This document shows, piece after piece, positions 24,013 to 35,689 of a stretch of 64,000 nucleotides of DNA; the stretch's first letter is position 1; each line of letters starts with the position of its first letter. The translations under genes were made by a program, and so were the position numbers. The notes under the pieces were generated by a model. The model had not been told where the DNA came from, did not search any database, and worked only from the letters and a program-made list of their open reading frames with translations. Source of the stretch: Deroplatys truncata (taxonomy: Eukaryota > Arthropoda > Insecta > Mantodea > Mantidae); NCBI GenBank assembly GCA_030765065.1, contig CM060986.1, forward strand, positions 79,601,573 through 79,665,572, given 5' to 3'.

Positions 24013-24264
24013 AATAGCGCACATCAAGTACTGCCGAAAGGGACTGAAATTTGAAGTAACTTTATAGTGATAAAGAAGGCTTACAAGTGTGTTGCAGCAA
24101 GTAATTCAGATAAAAAGAGGTTGAAAAAAATGTGGTTAACTCCAATTTTCAAACTCTTTATTTTTGTCTTGATTTATTTAAATTCCCTTTTATATGTACG
24201 TACTTTCGAAGTCAGAATAATGCATTTATGTGACTAACAGTCTTAAACACTGTTTTTCTCTCTC

Positions 24265-25080
24265 TGCAACAGATACTTGTAAGAGGAAGTATTGTATACC
24301 GCCAAAAAATATGATGTTGAGATTTCAGCGTAAATATACGTTCCGAGGTCCTCTGAATCCGCAAACAGAATTTTTAGAAATGAAATCCGCGCGCACGTAC
24401 GTGGATGTGCGTGTGCGTGTGTGTACAGCATACTTCTAAAACGAAACGTTCAATAGATACTAAGCTTGGTATTTATATTCAATTTGTTTCAAAGATAGAC
24501 ATGCATATTTTCAAGATAATTTCCCACTCCAAGCTACCCTGTACACGTAAAACGGTCGATATTTGTTTTTTCCAAGAATGTCTAAAGGTTTTGATTAAAA
24601 TATTTAAGATAAGCACATGAAAAATAAAATTAACATCTTGAATTGTTTTAGGTATAGACTGCGATGTCCTATTCATTCAGGAAGAATTTTGTATCATGGG
24701 TAAATCCAAAGTGATAGGCAAAAATATGTCAAACAAAAAATGCAGATCACTTTAAAATTAACAATTTATCCTAAATAAATGTTTTTCTAGATCGGCCATT
24801 TCCAATATATACGTTATTATTCCTATAATTTCTCAATAGTTTTAAAACTTGTGTAGTCGTATCGTTTTTCAACTACTCGTGGAAAGTGTATGGAGTGTTA
24901 AAGTCAGCACATAGCGACTCGCTTTCAAACATCTGACTATCGATTCGCTTCCTCTGTCCCAAAGAAAAATGTAATGAAACTATTTCTGCAAATATTTAAA
25001 TTAGCTTTCGTAAGAATAGTATGTAGAAGCTGTATAAAATAATGGCAGTGGGTAGAGAAACTCATGTGAATGTAGCATAT
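24265..25080 (-). repeat. Repeat A, copy 6
   Basis: Inverted relative to copy 5 and about 250 bp from it, tail to tail. Simple stretch GCGCGCACGTACG..GTGCGTGTGCGTGTGTGT at 24388-24424. The 5' end of the family is near 25060-25080. Confidence 0.75.
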
Positions 25081-25214
25081 CAATGTAAAAATAGTCACTG
25101 AGAAAAGCAGCCAGTCAAATCCTAATAAAATCAAAATAATTAAAATGAAAAATTAATTTTTATTATAATGTAATGTTTTTCTAGTTATTAAACTGTTTTA
25201 TATGATTTTGAAGT

Positions 25215-25440
25215 TCCCCTCTAGCACACCGGATCTGCAGCAGCACGATTGAAATAACAATTGCCGTGTTCATATGAGCTAATCGTACAACGTTCTTGGA
25301 GTTCCCCTATATTTGAGTTTTCAGGATAAAGGGCATTTGGGGAGGGGGCATCGAGATGACTCATATAATCAAGATTCAAACTCGGGCCGTCCAAATTGCT
25401 GGTTATCAAAACGCTACCTGTTGTACTATGGATGCGAGTT
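25215..25440 (-). mobile_element. tRNA-derived SINE-like copy
   Basis: On the minus strand the head reads AGTACAACAGGTAGCGTTTT with a B-box-like CCGAGTTTGAATCTTG. The body is short and GC-richer than its surroundings. Boundaries approximate. Confidence 0.5.
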
Positions 25441-25865
25441 TATTCAAACTAGGTTATGCGGTATTTAGAAAACTCTTATTTTAAAGTATAAAAATAAGAC
25501 GTATTTCACGTGGTTATTTTTGTATCATTAAGTTAATAAGCCGGTAACTTTATAGCAGTTCTTCCTCGGCACAGAAACGAAAAGCCTTATATGTAACAGT
25601 ATCTCTACCCATTTACAATTATTTTCAGTTTACAAATGTTTGATAAGATTTTTTGTCCATTTCCTATTAGTAATAATAAACAGTTTCTACCGATACTGTA
25701 TTAACTATACATTATGTAATCTTTCGGTGGTAGATGATATTTCGTTAAATAGCACGCCGAAAGCTATAATGACAGCTTATATTTCCTTTGGGCTAATGAT
25801 ACAGAATTTATTCCAAATAGCCTGTCAAATTTTAGTTCTATCGTAATTTTTTTTGTAAACGTCTT
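25441..25865. other. No gene seen
   Basis: AT-rich, nothing recognisable. Confidence 0.4.
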
Positions 25866-25869
25866 ATAT

Positions 25870-26130
25870 CTTTTATGACATACAAGTTAGAAAATTCAGC
25901 GAGAATGAAGCGAATATTAGCGTTTATTTAAAATAAAATTTATATTTAGTATTTGATAATTTAATCAAAATCTTTGAAAGCGTTTTTAGAAAACTAAAAC
26001 GTAGGGAATATATTTCCACCTATAGGACTTCAGACGCGCTGTATAATGATGCTTTATTCATTCAGGGATCACAAAACATGAATTTCAACAGGAATCTATA
26101 TCTCCAGGCATTTACTGTACGTTAAATAAG
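25870..26130 (+). repeat. Repeat A, degraded 3' piece
   Basis: Blocks resembling GAATGAAG, TTTAATCAAAATCTTTGAAA and TTTATTCATTCAGGGATCACAA occur in family order. Weak and old. Confidence 0.45.
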
Positions 26131-26240
26131 CGAAAGAGGATGGGCAGTATTTTTTAAATGTCCTAACAGAATACATAAAACAGTAGGAAAGAAAACAAAT
26201 ATATTTTGAATAGAATTTTTAATAGAGTTTAGTGCCCGTT

Positions 26241-26512
26241 CATACTACTGTCTGTATAACGACGTTTTAGCTAGTGGGACAGGTTGCTTTTCTCTCTCGG
26301 GTAAAGCTTTAGCTGGCGGGAGGGGTACACGGCATGCTGAACTCGTGCCGCGCAGTGAAAAACTGCCAACAGTCTTTCACTATCGCGCGTCTTTACCCCT
26401 CAGTTGCCTGAGACCAAGTGAACACTACCTCCTTCCGTTAGCTAAATCTCTACCTGTTTGGAAGGGCTTCCTCATCCACTAGCTAAAATATTGCTTATCA
26501 GACAGTACATAT
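26241..26512. mobile_element. MITE-like element with inverted ends
   Basis: The left end TACTGTCTGTATAACGACG (from 26246, running through TTTTAGCTAGTGGGA to 26279) is matched in reverse by 26475-26507, which read inward starts TACTGTCTGATAAGC and ends TTTTAGCTAGTGGA. The roughly 270-bp interior is GC-richer and has no open frame. No target duplication identified, so the superfamily is unknown. Confidence 0.7.
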
Positions 26513-26559
26513 GCACCACAGGTGGTGACACTGATGATACATGAAATGAAATTATAATT

Positions 26560-26750
26560 TAGAAAGGAAACTTTTCAGGCTTAAGTTTAGGGTAACCCCC
26601 CTCCTCACCGGGTAATTGCCAATTATGAGGTCTGGGGAAAACCTTGAAAACACCTCAGTCAAGGAGGACGTCCCTGGCGGGATTCGAACTAAGGACCTCC
26701 CGTTTACGAGTCCATGTCTTAACGAACTGGCTATCCTGTCGGTCTTTCTG
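26560..26750 (-). mobile_element. tRNA-derived SINE, family 1, second copy
   Basis: Reverse of the 9870-10125 family. On the minus strand GATAGCCAGTTCGTTAAGAC, AAACGGGAGGTCCTTAGTTC and a B box GTTCGAATCCCGCCAGGGA are readable, with the body CTCATAATTGGCAATTACCC. A further scrap of the body lies at 29330-29400. Confidence 0.75.
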
Positions 26751-26799
26751 TACGTTAGATAAGTGGTATAGGAGGTAAATATAAAGGTGTTGACGAACG

Positions 26800-27290
26800 G
26801 AGGACCCCCGAAATAGGGGCAGAGCATCGCACGCAAGTCATCCGGCCCCTTGTGCTTCTATCGTGACCCCTGGGAGGGAGGGATGAGGGGAGAGACCCGA
26901 AGGGAGACCAGATGCGGAAGACAACGGGCGCAACCATGCATGGGGTCTCTAGTGTTTCCAGATTGGTCCACCCATAGGCCCCGAGCCTGCGGGAGTCCTA
27001 AGGAGCTCCTGCCCGAAAGCATCCGGAGGCGGGTCCTAACTGAGCTGTCAGGAAGAAATAACCACAATCTACATAGCCCAGAGCCACCGCCCAGCCGCAA
27101 CGCGCCAAACACCGTCACTTGGTCCTACAACGCTGAAACAGATGAAACGATTTTCGTAGGAAAATGATGCGAAACCAGGGAAAACAACGAAAACCACATG
27201 GGTTAGAATGGGCGGTCGCCGGGGATCGAACCCGTGACCTCCCGAATGCGAATCATACACGTTACCACGGCGTCACCACGGCGGTGGTAG
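26800..27290 (-). mobile_element. Composite GC-rich SINE, family 2
   Basis: The minus-strand head near 27200-27290 reads GTGGTAACGTGTATGATTCG, CATTCGGGAGGTCACGGG, with B box GGGTTCGATCCCCGGCGAC. The body is much richer in G and C than its surroundings and resembles 56345-56945 in layout: tRNA head, then a pyrimidine-rich part, then a GC-rich tail ending GGAAACACTAGAGACCCC. Open frames in it are chance by-products of low stop-codon density. Confidence 0.65.
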
Positions 27291-28024
27291 AGAAGGCAAG
27301 TAGTGTTCTTTAAATGTCTTCACAATAGATTAGCTACACAATACACAAAGTAATAACAAAGCAAACAATTAAATATCTTTTGAAAATAAGTAGACTAAAG
27401 GTATCTTGCGTAAATAAGATTTTTATATGCATAAAACGTTTCATGAACTTGTATGAAATATTAAAGTATTCATTTTTACATAATTTATTATTTCTAAGGT
27501 TGCTAACAGGCAGAGGAAAATTACGAGGACTTTAACAAATCAAACTTGTGTTTAGATTTAGAGTTGAAATCACTATGTACTTCTGTTAGACGCATGTGTT
27601 AGAACTTTTGGTCTGAGAAGTTATACACACTATTTTTATGACTATTTAGATTCTCAATGATGGAGCAAATGATTTTTTAAGACAACTTGCAACAATGATA
27701 TCGAGTGCACAGAAGTTATTTACTCGAGGAGAGTTAAAACAAGAAAGACATTGGTAAGGAATGCAAACCAGCAGGTTTGAGAGGTACAATCAGAATTCCT
27801 CTTCTCGATTCTTTGTTTATTTTCTGAGTAGACATAAAAAGTAGAATGAAACTGATAAGAGAAAGGAAGAGCAAACCAGGAAGAACATAGCGATATATTT
27901 CTCTGTAATTTGTAATTGCTCATGTTATCGGATAGAATCCATGAAATGCAAGTAGTGAAGTGCACGAGTACTAAGAAATAAATTTAAAATATCTGAAATG
28001 TTGTTTTTTCCGCCTTGTAGGTCG
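27291..28024. other. No gene seen
   Basis: AT-rich. The beginning (27280-27390) resembles 26105-26220, so the MITE and SINEs may sit inside an older local duplication. Confidence 0.35.
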
Positions 28025-28320
28025 TGGTGAAAAGCAGGAATTGTTTCTGACGTTTCGCCCGCTTGGACATCTGCCGTGAAAACTTCAGCATATACAAATG
28101 TAAATTGCAGTTACACTCAAACCATTATCAACACAAAGAAAAAAGCAGCAGAGGTCAAAGGTCACTGACGGCAAGTAAACAGTCTGGTGTGTACTGTCTG
28201 CAAACGCAACAGACTATGCGAAGAATGGGATGGTTTTGTTATCTGCAACGTCACTGCGTTAGGTTTAGTAACAGCTCAACCTAATTTACTTGCGTACTGG
28301 CTTTAATACTTGGAAATTCC
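28025..28320 (+). repeat. Repeat C, copy 1
   Basis: Shares with 35280-35525 an ordered set of blocks: GGTCACTGACGGCAAGTAAA, CTGTCTGCAAACGCAACAG, GTTATCTGCAACGTCACTGC, ACAGCTCAACCTAATTTACT and GGCTTTAATAC. It begins near TCTGACGTTTCGCCCGCTTG. No coding potential. Class unknown. Confidence 0.6.
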
Positions 28321-30010
28321 TATGTCTGTCTATAAGTAAAGCACGTGAGAACTTTCACTTGAGTTTGATTTCATCAGCCAGCCATAACCGGAAGTGGGGT
28401 CAGTGGTGGTAATCGCTTTAAAATTTCAAATGGAATTGGGGTCAAATAGAGTACCATTAGATAGAGATCTTCAAAACAAACAACCTTGTTGTAAAGAGTA
28501 TGAATTAAAAAAAGCTTTACGGCACCACAAGCGGTGGATACGATCATTATGTTAAGATCATAATGTTCCTAATAAGATTCTGAGAAAATCTCTTCTTGTA
28601 AAAGTTCATCTACAAGTGATTATCGTTGTCTATGTAATAAATGAACTCTTAATATTGTTTTGAGTGTGATAGGAAAGGTAACGCATTATTTAAGAGAAGT
28701 AGAAAAGGTCAAATTTTGTAACTAGGCCCCTATAATTGTTGAACAGGTACAAATTGTATACAATAGGTATTTATAAATTAGGCACGTGGGAATTATTTGA
28801 TGTTTACTAGCAATTAAGAATAAAATTATTTCTCTGTTTATGCTATTAGATTTTGTGTAAGCATGTTTGATAAATCAAAATTGCCTGCTATACATAATAA
28901 AGGCACTAAATGTATAATTAATTTACACCAAATAATCAAAAGGGGACAGTTTAGGTATAGCTAGACTAAGACACTCATAAGTAGATGTTTTAACTGAAGG
29001 ATTGTATTAAAGAAATATTTGTTTCAAAATGAATATTGTAGCATCCCTCTAGGGACAGTTAGCCCTGGGGGTTGCTTTGTCCCAGTTCGCTGCGGGGTTC
29101 ACTGGCACTGGAGTATAGAGACCAGTAGTTACTAGTAGATAAGAGGAGTCCATCGACAGTTCGCTCTCCGGCGCGTACAAACAGATTGCTCTTTCCTTTT
29201 ACAGTACAATATCTTTGAATCCATGGTCTCCGTGAGGTCAATATAGGCAAGTAATCACAGCTTATTATACATCCACGAGGACGAGTATCATCCATACTGA
29301 TTATACATTAAATGACAATTGGGAAATAAAATTTGGGAAGGAAACATTCCAGGTCTAAGTTTAGGATAACCTCTCCGGCATTTTTCAGTTATTAGAAAAA
29401 CCTTATATATGGTTTTATATTTTTATATATACCAGGTGGCCCACACAAGCCGTACTCAGTTGGTTAGTTTATACCGGATAGCGTGGATGTCAAAATGTTT
29501 GCTTAAGCAGAACTGCAAAGGGGACTGCATACTGACAAGAGATGAGATCGTTAAATGAAAGATAAATGCTTGAAAATTAACACTTTACACTGCTATTACT
29601 GGTCTGAACTCTTTCGGTAGAGAAACTGTCTGTTGTTCCGGGTTCGATTCTTGGCTGGGCTCCACAAAGTTGTGTTTAAACAAAAATATTTCACGGTATG
29701 CACAGAGTCTGGTGTTCTGTGTGTGTGACGCAAATCTGAGCACAGGTGTTAAGTCATCTTGTCCATGACAGTTAATCTACAATCAGTACAACAATATGGC
29801 ACCAATTGGTGCCGCAAAGTTAACAAGATTAAAGAAAATTCTATTTTTATTATATTTATCTACCCCTAAAGGTGCGTTAGAGTTGAATTATTTTCTATTA
29901 GAGCATTATGTATAATAAGCTTGGCAAAAACATGCCCGCCTTGGTGGACGAACTGATGTAATGACCTCTAAGGGCTATGTTCTACCCGGAATGATTCATT
30001 GTTTAACATG
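28321..30010. other. Gene-free stretch with SINE scraps
   Basis: A GC-richer block at 29040-29290 has an open minus frame of 78 codons that I do not recognise. tRNA-like text occurs at 29455-29500 and 29590-29675 (GGTAGAGAAACTGTC, CCGGGTTCGATTCTTGGC), which look like SINE heads. The rest is AT-rich. Confidence 0.4.
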
Positions 30011-30012
30011 TA

Positions 30013-31251
30013 CACTATGTGATCAAAAGTATCCGGATACCCCCACAAACATACGTTTTTCATCTTAGGTGTTTTGTGCTACCACCTACTGCCTGGTACT
30101 CATTATCCGCGACCTCAGTAGTTATTAGACATCGTGAAAAGCAGAATGGGACGCTCCGTGGAACTCACGGACTTCGAACATGGTCAGGTGGTTGGGTGTC
30201 ACTTATGTCAGAAGTCTGTGCGCGAGATTTCCACACTCCCAAATATCCCTAGGTCCACTATTTCTGATGTGATAGCAAAGTAGAAACGTTAAGGAACATG
30301 TACAGTACAAAAGCGTACAGGCCGACCTCGTCTGTTGATTGACAGAGACCGTCGACATTTGAAGAAGGCCGTAAAGAGTAATAGGAAGATATCTATCCAC
30401 ACCATCACACAGGAATTCCAAACTGCATCAGGATCCACTCCAAGTACTATGACAGTTAGGCCTGAGGTGAGAAACCTTGGATTCCATGGTCGAGCGGCTG
30501 CTCATAAACCACACGTCACGCAGGAAAATGCCAAACGATGCCTCGCTTGGTGTAAGGAGCGTCAGCATTACACGATTGAACAGTGGCAAAACGTTGTGTG
30601 GAGTGACGAATCACGGTACACAATGTGGCGATCCGATGGCAGGTGTGGGTATGGCGAATGCCCGGTGAACATCATCTGCCAGCGTGTGTAGTGCCAACAG
30701 TGAAATTCGGAGGTAGTGGTGTTATGGTGTGGTCCTATTTTTTCCTGGAGGGGGCTTGCACCCCTTGTTGTTTTGCGTGGCACGATCACAGCGCAGACCT
30801 ACATTGATATTTTAAGTACCTTCTTGCTTCCCACCTTTGAAGAGCAATTCGGGGAAGCGATTGCATCTTTCAACACGATCGAATATCCATACTGTACGGG
30901 CTGTGGCGGAGTTGTTACACAACAATAACATCCCTGTAATGGACTGGCCTGCACAGAGTCCTGACTTGAATCCTATAAAACACCTTTGGAATGTTTTGGA
31001 ACGCCGAATTTGTGCCAGGCCTCACCAACCTACATCGGTACCTCTCCTCAGTTCCGCACTCCGTGAAGAATGGGCTGCCATTCCCAAGAAACCTTCCAGC
31101 ACCTGATTGAAAGTATGCCTGCGAGAGTGAACGCTATCATCAAGGCTAACGGTGGGCCAATACCATGTTGACTTCCAGCATTACCGTTGGAGGGCGCCAT
31201 GATCTTGTACGTCATTTTCAGAGGTGTCCGGATACTTTTGATCATGCAGTG
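30013..31251 (+). mobile_element. Tc1-like element, full length (1239 bp)
   Basis: Flanked by TA (30011-30012, 31252-31253). Left TIR CACTATGTGATCAAAAGTAT, right TIR read inward CACTGCATGATCAAAAGTAT; both continue CCGGA(T/C)ACC. The length and CA(G/C)TG-type ends fit Tc1. Confidence 0.93.
30146..31171 (+). pseudogene. Tc1 transposase (DD34E), inactivated
   Basis: Starts MGRSVELTDFEHGQVVG at ATG 30146. The paired-type HTH region runs to about residue 110. The catalytic region has [10 protein letters not shown] (first Asp, about 30598-30625), FQHD (second Asp, about 30869-30880) and DWPAQSPDLNPIKHLWN near 30941-30990. In the last motif the Glu normally found after PI is Lys, so the third catalytic acid is lost. 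The C-terminus ends NAIIKANGGPIPC before TGA at 31169-31171. Stops near 30280 and several frame changes after 30660 also break it. The longest intact piece is 118 residues (30335-30691). Confidence 0.9.
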
Positions 31252-31329
31252 TATGTACATAAAAATAAATGAAAGAAAGAAAACATGCACAAAAGACAGA
31301 TGCCGCATCTAAAAAATGTTCAGGACACA

Positions 31330-31495
31330 GCCTTCGAGTCTCAGTTGCATTTTGGTGCGTCTCCGCAAAGATCGTAATCGTATCTGTGTGTTATTGGTGA
31401 ACGTTACTTTTGTCTGAATGACCTGGCTCGAACTGATGCAGGCGACCACGCGACGCTTATTAGTACGAAACTACCACGTTACCTCAGTGTTCTTT
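31330..31495 (-). mobile_element. tRNA-derived SINE-like copy
   Basis: On the minus strand CACTGAGGTAACGTGGTAGT is followed by GCATCAGTTCGAGCCAGG, which resemble A- and B-box regions. Boundaries approximate. Confidence 0.5.
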
Positions 31496-31499
31496 CGCT

Positions 31500-31700
31500 T
31501 TGTACCTGCACTGCCCCTTTGAGCAGCAGTGATGCAGGAATTTCTTTGCACCTATGTACACGGGAAACAAAATAAAAGATGGCTTGTTTGGACCACCTGG
31601 TATATATCAGCCTAGAAGGACAGTTCTGTTCTGGTGGGATTTCAACCGCAGACCTCCGGTTCACGGTCCGTACCTTAATGATCTTGGCAACCCTTGTCGG
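31500..31700 (-). mobile_element. tRNA-derived SINE-like copy
   Basis: On the minus strand GTTGCCAAGATCATTAAGGT, CCGTGAACCGGAGGTCTGCG and GGTTGAAATCCCACCAG resemble the family 1 head with its own body. It abuts another SINE-like copy. Confidence 0.55.
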
Positions 31701-33140
31701 TCAACAATATTAAATAGATGTACTGAAATAATCATAAATAACGTTTTAGATTTGTAGAGAAAATGTATTTTTTAAATATCATGGCAAGCAAAAAGTCACA
31801 GTATAACAGGCATTTGTTTACTTTAAATTGAAACAGCTATCTGTCAGAACTTTTATGCGATTTAGAATTATAACAATTCGACCTCTTTGCTTCCTGGATC
31901 TTACACTCGCATTTTAATTACGCTTTTCATTAACATATCATCTCTGACCATCAGTTCCCACTCATGCGTAGGAGATGGCGCAACCGCCAAAGTTCCCGCC
32001 TTTCTGCCCTCTACAAACTAATTTATTCTGACCTTTATTTCTTTCAGATTTCCTAGTACCTGTTTCTTTTCAGCTTAGGCACATATTTTTCCTTAAGTAC
32101 TAAAATGCGCATTAAGTTCTGGAAGTATTCCAGCACAGTGCACATGCAGCTGTATGAAATAAAATAAAAAGTTTAAGGTGATACACCCACACGCCTTTCT
32201 CTAAGACTTTTTAGAAGTTTTGCTTATTTTTAATATGGTGTTCATATAAAAATTAATACTATTTCTGTTATCTTAATCAAAATTTCAATATTTATATAGA
32301 ACTAAATTCAAATAAGACTTTACGAACTTTGCTGCATACTTTTTAATCTCCTTTATAGTGAATTTCAAGAAGCGAAAGCAGCAGCTGCTTATATCACAAA
32401 TCATATCTTGATCGTGAGCTAATAAATGAGAAATAATTGCGAAGACTCAGACGTTCATGTATGACGACTCATTTAGGCTTCAGGCCTAATTAAACATAAA
32501 ATAATATATATTTCGAAAATGGCGAGGCAACCCAAATGGTTGAGTTCTACAGTGTGAAACATATATGTATTTTAGCATCGACTTGACGCTGCAACAACCT
32601 ACAAATGTGCAATACAGCACTTGGAGATGTATTACCTATGGCTTACAGTACAGCTGAATACTTGGTGCTATGTATTTGGTGCTAGGAGAAAATGCAAACT
32701 GAGTTATTCTCACACTAGCAGGTTGTACATGGAAGGTTAATCACAGTGTCGCCATCCAGAACCCGCATTTTCCCGAAAAACACTGATATTTCTGGGAAAA
32801 TTACATTTGCATATGTCTGTGTGTTTACTTGGCATTTCATTAGGTGTTATGGATCAAAGTAGCTATTACGCCATTTGACTTCTGGGCATATTTTTATGTA
32901 TCTCCCTGAACTAATCTTAATACCATGACAATTCCTATATCGAATTTCATCGCTAAATTATCGTCTACCACTTCTTGTTCTTCGGAGGCAGCATTTAGTA
33001 TTCATTCTATATTAATACTGCTAGTGGTATTATAGGACTAGTATCCTAAATAATATTCAATTACAAATACATAGCTATATCTTCTCATTATTTTATAATA
33101 CATTTGGTAAATATTGACAACAGAAGTAAGTCTTCACACT
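31701..33140. other. Gene-free AT-rich stretch
   Basis: Nothing recognisable on either strand. Confidence 0.45.
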
Positions 33141-33144
33141 TATC

Positions 33145-33420
33145 GTCGTCCTCAGTAGTGTAGTGGTTACCATGCTAGCCTCTAGTTCCCGAGGTCTCGG
33201 GTTCAACCCCGGCGGAAGGCGATAGATTTCGGGCATAAAAATCCTTAGCATGACTTCCTTCGGAAGGGAAGAAAAGCCGTTGGTACCGCGTCGTAGATTT
33301 ACGGCACGTAGAAGAACTCCAAGCCTGATAAAGAGGCCTCTGAGCAAAATTACCCGTCTTTCACGACCAATATAGAATGGGACGCTAAGGGCCATAGCAG
33401 TTAAAGAGCATCCATGAATA
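33145..33420 (+). mobile_element. tRNA-derived SINE, family 3
   Basis: The head AGTAGTGTAGTGGTTACCAT, with B box CGGGTTCAACCCCGGCGG, closely follows a tRNA outline. The body contains TTCCTTCGGAAGGGAAG and ends near AGAAATAAAGTCAATTTAAT. It is not a functional tRNA gene: the head runs on into the body and no cloverleaf acceptor stem closes. Confidence 0.75.
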
Positions 33421-33859
33421 GAAATAAAGTCAATTTAATTATTTAATACTGATCTGAGGTGATTCTTATTAATAATCTAGAGGTAGTGGTACAGCTCTCA
33501 TTGAAGCATAAGAAAAATAAAATATTTTCCGATAAGAAAAATAAAAACAGAAATGTTGCTTTCATAATCTCCCCAATGGATTTTAGAACACACAGGCTAC
33601 AATTCTAATACATTCAGGTTAGAACCGTTTCTTTGATCGGCATTTACAGCATACGAGGACAATGACAGCATTCGACAGACAGTGAATTTTATAATCTATT
33701 CTAATATTATAAACAGAAAATTGTGTGTGGGGGTATGTGCACCTATTGGGTAATTTAGCAAGCGACAAATGATTTTGATAGCTATTTCACTACTGAAAAA
33801 GTACTGTTCTTCCCGACTGACATAGGTTAAAGGCAACTTTTAATTTGAAATCATAAGTT
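33421..33859. other. No gene seen
   Basis: AT-rich, nothing recognisable. Confidence 0.4.
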
Positions 33860-35110
33860 ACAGAAATAATAAGAGGGATTTACAAGGCTTGAATACTAGA
33901 ATACGAACATCTTGGAGTCATAAAGGAGCATACTTGTGAAAAGACGTGATATTTCATTGAGAATGGTAAGGAGTAGAAAATAATAGTTGTTACTCCATAT
34001 AAAATGCGTGCAAAAGTGACAAATCACAGGGCTATTTTATTCCAAGTAATATAATTACACATATAATCACGATTTAGTCACTGAGAAAATATAAAACACA
34101 GCTAAACAAAAGACTATCGTATCTGCTTATAACGGTGCGATATGCACGTATGCTACGCTTATGCCAAAACCATTTAATACTTATTATGTCAGAAACTTTT
34201 GTTATTATCTCGTATGTTGTAATAGAGTTCATTATCAGTGTGTGTTAACTATATACATAGGGAAAGTTGTGTCTAGCGTATCATCAGAAATTGTTCCACC
34301 GATATTCATAATGAAAAACAGATTATTTTTCTCGATGCGTCTTTTCCAAAAGGTTTAACTTCACAGTTTCGCCCTGTTTTTTGTATATTGATATCAGAGG
34401 TTTTTGAAAGCTTTGTGGTGTTAATGCTATTAGGTAACTACGGGTCCAAAGAGAAGGTACTTCTTCTTCTTTCTGTTTAACCTCCTCTTACAGCCCCCCA
34501 GGACTTACAGGCGGGTGCCTGGGGTCAGAGGCCCGATGCCCGTCGAGGAACAGACAGAATATCCAGGATGGGTGATCAGCCCGATGCCTGGTATGGGAGG
34601 AAGGAAGTACATGAAACGAAATGATGGTGAAATGGATGAAAGGAAAGGTGATGATGGAGCAGTTGGTGGAATCAAATAGCGGGGAAAACCGGAGAACCCG
34701 GAGAAAACTCGCCCAAACGCTTTGTCCACCACAAATCCCACATGCGGGTCCCTGGGATTGAACCCGGGTCGCCTTGGTGAGAGGCGAGCGGTCCAAAGAG
34801 AAGGTACTAAGGTTTAAAATCTTCTACTGTGATCACCTAAAAATAATTTACTACCTCGATAATTGTTTCATGTTAAAAGATGGGTATATACATTTCCAGA
34901 ATTTAGAAGACTATCAGAGGGAAGTCAAAGTCAGAAATATAGCAAAAGCTGATATTTCATACGCTGTTTTGTGGATATCAGGTGATGTTTTGCATACGTT
35001 ATTAGAAATACGAGTAGTAGGGATTCATGAAATAACAGTTCTAAGTGGTACTATTAAAACTTGTAGATCATTGTACAATGATTTTATAAAGAACACGGAG
35101 GGGATAAATG
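33860..35110 (+). repeat. Repeat D, copy 1, split by a SINE
   Basis: Ordered blocks are shared with 55430-56215, such as CGTATCTGCTTATA, TTATGCCAAAACC/TTATGCAAAAACG, GTTTCGCCCT, CAAAGAGAAGG and TACTGTGAT. A SINE (34462-34789) interrupts it after CAAAGAGAAGGTACT. The 120-codon open frame at 34774-35136 lies partly in the SINE and partly here, and I do not consider it a gene. Confidence 0.55.
34462..34789 (-). mobile_element. tRNA-derived SINE with 19-bp target duplication
   Basis: Perfect direct repeat GGTCCAAAGAGAAGGTACT at 34443-34461 and 34790-34808. On the minus strand the head reads CTCACCAAGGCGACCCGGGT with B box GGGTTCAATCCCAGGGACC, then TTCTCCGGGTTCTCCGG and a TTTCATCCATTTCACC-type body. 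A perfect 19-bp duplication shows LINE-driven, fairly recent insertion. Confidence 0.92.
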
Positions 35111-35279
35111 AAATTAAAACGCCATTCACGATTTAAAACACACACTTGTAATAGGTTACGGTAACTAGTATTTTAAATAAAAATTTAAATACTAACGTTT
35201 ATTGTTAGTTCTTTCATTGCTCTTTCATGTGATGTCACCAACCTCGCCTGTATATCTTTTCTAATGAGCAGACATAGGA

Positions 35280-35525
35280 ATTCTTGAACAGTTTATTTCA
35301 AGTTATCTACATTCAAGCCATTAAGAAGTACAGATAATGTGAACAACAGCGGCCATAAGTTACTGACGGGCAGATAAACATAAGGTGGTGATCATGTCTG
35401 CCAACAGGCTGTACGAGGGATGGATAGCGATTTGTAACCTGCGGCGTTACTGCTTAAAGTGCAGTCACAGTTCAACTTCATTTCCTTTCGCCCTAGCTTT
35501 AATACCTTTTTTATGCTTGCTGCGA
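35280..35525 (+). repeat. Repeat C, copy 2
   Basis: Same order of blocks as 28025-28320: GTTACTGACGGGCAGATAAA, ATGTCTGCCAACAGGCTG, TTTGTAACCTGCGGCGTTAC, CACAGTTCAACTTCATTTC and AGCTTTAATAC. Confidence 0.6.
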
Positions 35526-35689
35526 GTGTTTATGGGTTTTAGCCGACATGTATGCTACTGTAGGGTATTAATGGGCTCTAAAACGAATCATCGCTGATCC
35601 GTAGGCGAGAAAATATACACACAGGATGATTCAGGGTTTCTGAAACAAATTTTGTGAAATGATAGGTCTCACAATGAGGATAATTTTTT

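Noticed and set aside
26850-27260. Several overlapping open frames with Arg/Pro-rich products
   Set aside because: They lie in a GC-rich SINE; few stops are expected by composition and the frames overlap on both strands.
33155-33215. Functional tRNA gene
   Set aside because: A and B boxes are good, but the acceptor stem does not close and the sequence continues into a SINE body. The same holds for the other tRNA-like heads.
34774-35136. 120-codon open frame as a gene
   Set aside because: It begins inside a SINE and its target duplication and runs through old repeat D; no domain is recognisable.
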